Positions 60,599 through 64,000 of a stretch of DNA of 64,000 nt are shown here, one piece after another. The notes below the pieces were generated by a model that saw nothing but the letters and a program-made list of their open reading frames with translations, ran no database searches and was not told the DNA's origin. Position 1 is the first letter of the stretch. Every line of letters begins with the position of its first letter. The DNA comes from Apoderus coryli (lineage: Eukaryota > Arthropoda > Insecta > Coleoptera > Attelabidae): positions 186,001 to 250,000 of the forward strand of contig OU452199.1 in the NCBI GenBank assembly GCA_911728435.2, given 5' to 3'. The position numbers and the translations under genes are program-made.

Positions 60599-63500
60599 AT
60601 GTCCAAGCTTTCGTTTAGGGCGAGGGCCCTGGATGCTAGCAAACCAATGCCTATCTACATGGCTGAGGAGCTGCCGGATCTTCCTGATTACTCAGCGATC
60701 AACCGGGCAGTTCCTCAAATGCCTTCAGGAATGCAAAAAGAGGAGGAATGCGTAAGTTTTGTCCACTATGTAGGCAATTGTTAGCATTGTAGGCAGCCAT
60801 ATTGGAATGAGTAGCGCTTGAGCGCGCAACCGGCAAAACATTTATTTTGAATTTATATTTTTTAATAAAAATATAATTTCCAGCAACGTTAACTAATTGA
60901 ATTTAGTGTAAAATTAAGCAATAAACATAGATTTCCTGAAAATATAAACTGTCACTGCCGGTTTTTGAAATTAATTGCATATATCGTGAAAACCTAGTAC
61001 CTACTAACAAAACAATAATTTGTTTTGAATTAAAACTAAATAAAAACTATGTACCTATACAGGAGCACCATCTACAAAGGGCGATTTGTGCCGGTCTCAT
61101 CATTCCTACTCCAGAAGTTACGGACGTCCCTGCTAAGGATTTTTATGACAAAGCTTATCCGGCTAACTACAAGCAACCAAGACAACTCATTCATATGCAA
61201 CGTAAGCCCCATTTTTATTACTAATGCTCCTTGGAGTAAACTGTAATTTTTTAGGTTAATTCAACTGTTTATTTTTAATTTAATTAATTATGTTTCTATG
61301 GTGATACTATACACAAAAAAGCATCTACCTATTTAAGAAGGAAACTTTTAAAGCTTTATTAAAACGAAGTGGGAGTCACTGGGCTGTTGATTATATCGAG
61401 AAATTTAGGATTTTTCATGTTTTTATTAGGCAATTTATACCATTTAAGTCTCTGTTGATTAGTGGTTGTAATTTGATTTTTATTTTAATATGAAAGGGTT
61501 GCCTAGAGTGGCAATCTTACCAGATATGTTCGCATTGTTTCATGTCCAATCAGAAACAATTATCTGAAGTTGATTTTAGATAAGGTTTTAACTTCTACCT
61601 CCATTTTACTCAACAATGTCAACAGGCAATAACTCTTGACAAGTCGTAAAATTGTCTAGAGAAGATAGGCATCCCAACGCATTGCTCCTGCTCTAATTAT
61701 ACAGAGTTATCTGAAGTTGATTTTCTTTTAGTTTTGAATTTCGTAGTCCATTTGACTCAACAACAATGCCTGCAGGAAACTCATTTAGCAGGTCGTAAGA
61801 TTGCGGACAGAGGCAATCCGAACACTAAAATGTTGCGGCTCCAATTAGAAACAATTATCGGAAATTGGTCTTAGTTTGACCTTTAATTTGTTTCATGTTG
61901 AGGCAATCTGAATCAAACGGCAATCAATGTTTGAATTGTTATGGCGATTATCTCAGATAGATTTTTGTTTTTTAGCCAAGGAAGAGAAATCTCGATAGAC
62001 ACCCAGGGGGTGGCTACCACTTCCCTGAGTATTGTGGTAGACTTTAACTCTCACTCTTTTGTTGTTTGGATCGGGAACCTTCTCTTTTCCATGTCCTCGT
62101 TTGCTTTGTTGCTGTAGTCTAACATAGATTTAGATTAGTTGCCCTGAAATAAAGAATACACATTATCAATTATTCTTCATGCTGGGGATTCCTTCGCCAG
62201 AGTTGCCTCCTTGGTCTCTGGTACCGCCTGGCATCGTCTTCTACATTGTAGTTGACTGCTTCGTGAATCTGTCTATCCTGTAGGTAGGAGTCTGCGACTC
62301 AAATTATTTGATGAGGTTTCAGCTTTTAAATTCATTTTACTTAACAATGGCAACAGGAAAGTCTGGACAGGTCGTTAGATTGCCTAAAAATTTGAAGTAA
62401 ATTAGAAACATTGTTCCTCCGCCAATCCGAAACACCATTACTTATCTGAAATTGTTTCTTTTAATTTATTTAACGAGTGTCAATCAGAAAAAGTAACAAT
62501 GATTCCAATCAGAAACCACAATGTTGAATTGGTCTGAGTTTGACTTTCAATTTCATTAGGTTCTTTTACCGAAGCAATTCGAACCAAATGGCATTTCTTT
62601 CCTGTAGTAGATTTTAGTGTAGTAAAACAAGAACATTCAGCTAATTCGACGTTTCGCTCATTTATTTTTGTGCTCCCTCCGGGCAACTCAAAATGTTTAC
62701 TACTTGTTTAAAAACTTGTTAACTCTCAACTGAGATTCTGAGCATATCGAAGCAGTAAATAATTATGGCGTAGGTAAATTTTTACAATGAACCAAAAATC
62801 TGAATATCATTTGCTTTTTTCCTGAAAGTTCCAAGTTTATTTTGCAATCTTTAAGTTAAAGTTAAGGCGCGAAACCGGAAAATGCTTATATTTACTGAAA
62901 CTTCTGTAAATTTCTGAATGTTCTAAATCAGGAGTAGATCTTTAGGAAAAACTGCAGCTTGCTTACCTAGGTAAATTGATATTTTACCTTCTACTTTAGC
63001 ATTTACAATGGAACAAGACATACCCGACTATGACATGGACTCGGAGGATGAACGTTGGCTACATGCCCAATCGAACAAATTGGAATTGAACCCATTGAAA
63101 TTCGAAGAGATGATGGACATTTTGGAGAAGAGTAGCGGACAAACAGTGGTCACACTAAACGAGGCGAAAGCCCTCTTGAAGGAGGACGACGATCTCATTA
63201 TTGCCGTATTCGACTATTGGCTGAATAAACGTCTCAAAACAGTGAGTTTGCATTACAGTTCTTTCGATAATTACATTTTCTTGTATTTATTTTATTTTGA
63301 AGCAAAATAACGTGTGATGTCTTTCATTAGCTTAGGTTTGGCTCTGTAATCATTTCCCTTCAATAATTGTACGCTAAATTTACTTTAACATGAAGTTTTG
63401 TGCAATTTTGGTCTATGTTTCTGTTAAAATTATTGAAATTTCAGCAACATCCGTTAATATTGTCGGTACGTACGGAACACCGCGCCGGTATTGCGGCTAA

Positions 63501-64000
63501 CAATCCTTATTTAGCATTCAGACGACGTACGGAAAAGATGCAGACGAGGAAGAACCGCAAAAACGACGAAGTGTCCTATGAGAAAATGTTGAAGTTGAGA
63601 CGGGATCTCTACAGGTAACGTCAGAAACTTTGAACTTATTTCAATTGATATTCATAAAGCAACATAACTAAAAGTCTTGTTACTTTATGTAACAAGCAGT
63701 TCACAAATAAACCCTCCCGCCAGGGAATTCGGACGCATCTAGTGTTGGCAATAGTCTGGTCCGGCCATCGTTTGTGTTTCACCGGGCATATTGCTTGCTC
63801 ACACTAGATGTCGCCAAAAATATCTTGTTATTTCAATTTATTTAAAATTTTTTGTTAGGGCCGTTACACTGTTGGAATTGGTAAAGCGTAGAGAGAAAAC
63901 GAAACGGGAATACGTCCATTTGTCGATAGAAGTGTTTGAGAAGCGATACCAAGCGAAAGACTATAGTGGCGCAATCATGGCTGAAGCGTCTGCGGTGAAG
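60599..64000 (+). CDS. Enhancer of Polycomb, 5' part (runs off the window)
   Basis: Five exons: 60599-60751, 61063-61201, 63000-63241, 63445-63614, 63859-64000, giving 282 codons with consistent phases. The protein starts MSKLSFRARALDASKPMPIY and contains LPDLPDYSAINRAVPQMPSG, EEECEHHLQRAI, YKQPRQLIHMQPF, IPDYDMDSEDERWL, LKEDDDLIIAVFDYWLNKR, NPYLAFRRRTEKMQTRKNRK and YEKMLKLRRDL: the EPcA domain, in order. E(Pc)/EPC1 is a scaffold subunit of the Tip60/NuA4 histone acetyltransferase complex that ties the catalytic module to nucleosomes. The start chosen is the conserved MSKLSFRAR Met; an in-frame ATG at 60575 would add eight residues not seen in the family. The C-terminal part lies beyond 64000. 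Confidence 0.93.
61560..62395. repeat. Degenerate repeat modules in E(Pc) intron 2
   Basis: A module of about 100 bp recurs three times (about 61562-61662, 61709-61811, 62310-62395). It contains TGAAGTTGATTTT or a variant, then CATTTTACTCAACAATG, CAACAGG and AGGTCGTAAGATTG. Related CAATYAGAAACAATTATC blocks lie between (61548, 61838, 62420, 62505). Non-coding and diverged. Confidence 0.55.

Noticed and set aside
1..64000. CRISPR arrays, bacterial operons, tRNA or rRNA genes
   Set aside because: No spaced identical short repeats of CRISPR form, no tRNA-like cloverleaf or rRNA core was recognised, and the genes are spliced and eukaryotic.

Overview
The window is AT-rich, intron-rich and packed with transposons, as expected of an insect nuclear genome (a beetle is plausible, but nothing here fixes the order). 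Three host genes are readable, all on the + strand. (1) A very large gene for an inactive dipeptidyl peptidase of the DPP6/DPP10 type, about 11.3-46.0 kb. Fourteen coding exons plus an alternative first exon can be assembled with consistent splice phases into a 919-residue (or 873-residue) type II membrane protein that lacks the catalytic Ser and His. (2) Translin, 58390-59360, five exons, complete. (3) The 5' part of Enhancer of Polycomb, five exons from 60599 and running off the window. An intact intronless RpL7A copy (23663-24469, minus) is a retrocopy, not the parental gene.

Layout. 1-11 kb upstream of the peptidase-like gene: a 2.4-kb foldback structure (1681-4065), a mariner fragment, a 2.4-kb DNA transposon (4731-7142) with an intact 566-residue putative transposase, a decayed tandem array (7.9-8.7 kb) and a dead LINE (9.0-11.0 kb). 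11-46 kb: the peptidase-like gene. Its introns have swallowed a Tc1 element, hAT and mariner remnants, nested LINE and RTE retrotransposons, two long-armed TACAGGGTG elements (one carrying the RpL7A retrocopy), a mariner, a P-like THAP element whose target duplication covers a splice donor, an RTE inside an RTE, and a Jockey-type element inside another LINE. 46-57.4 kb: intergenic repeats, including a second P-like copy split by an unclassified 2.87-kb element, and a hammerhead-ribozyme-like motif near 49.42 kb. 57.4-64 kb: compact, gene-dense and nearly free of large transposons (translin, E(Pc)).

Function. The membrane peptidase-like protein would be expected to act as an auxiliary subunit of A-type (Kv4/Shal) potassium channels, with alternative N termini supplied by the two first exons. 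Translin and E(Pc) are housekeeping nucleic-acid and chromatin factors. The genes do not form an operon or pathway. Much of the window is a record of nested transposition in which target duplications and filled-versus-empty comparisons can be read directly. All family assignments are from residue patterns seen in translation and from memory of the families; no database search was possible.
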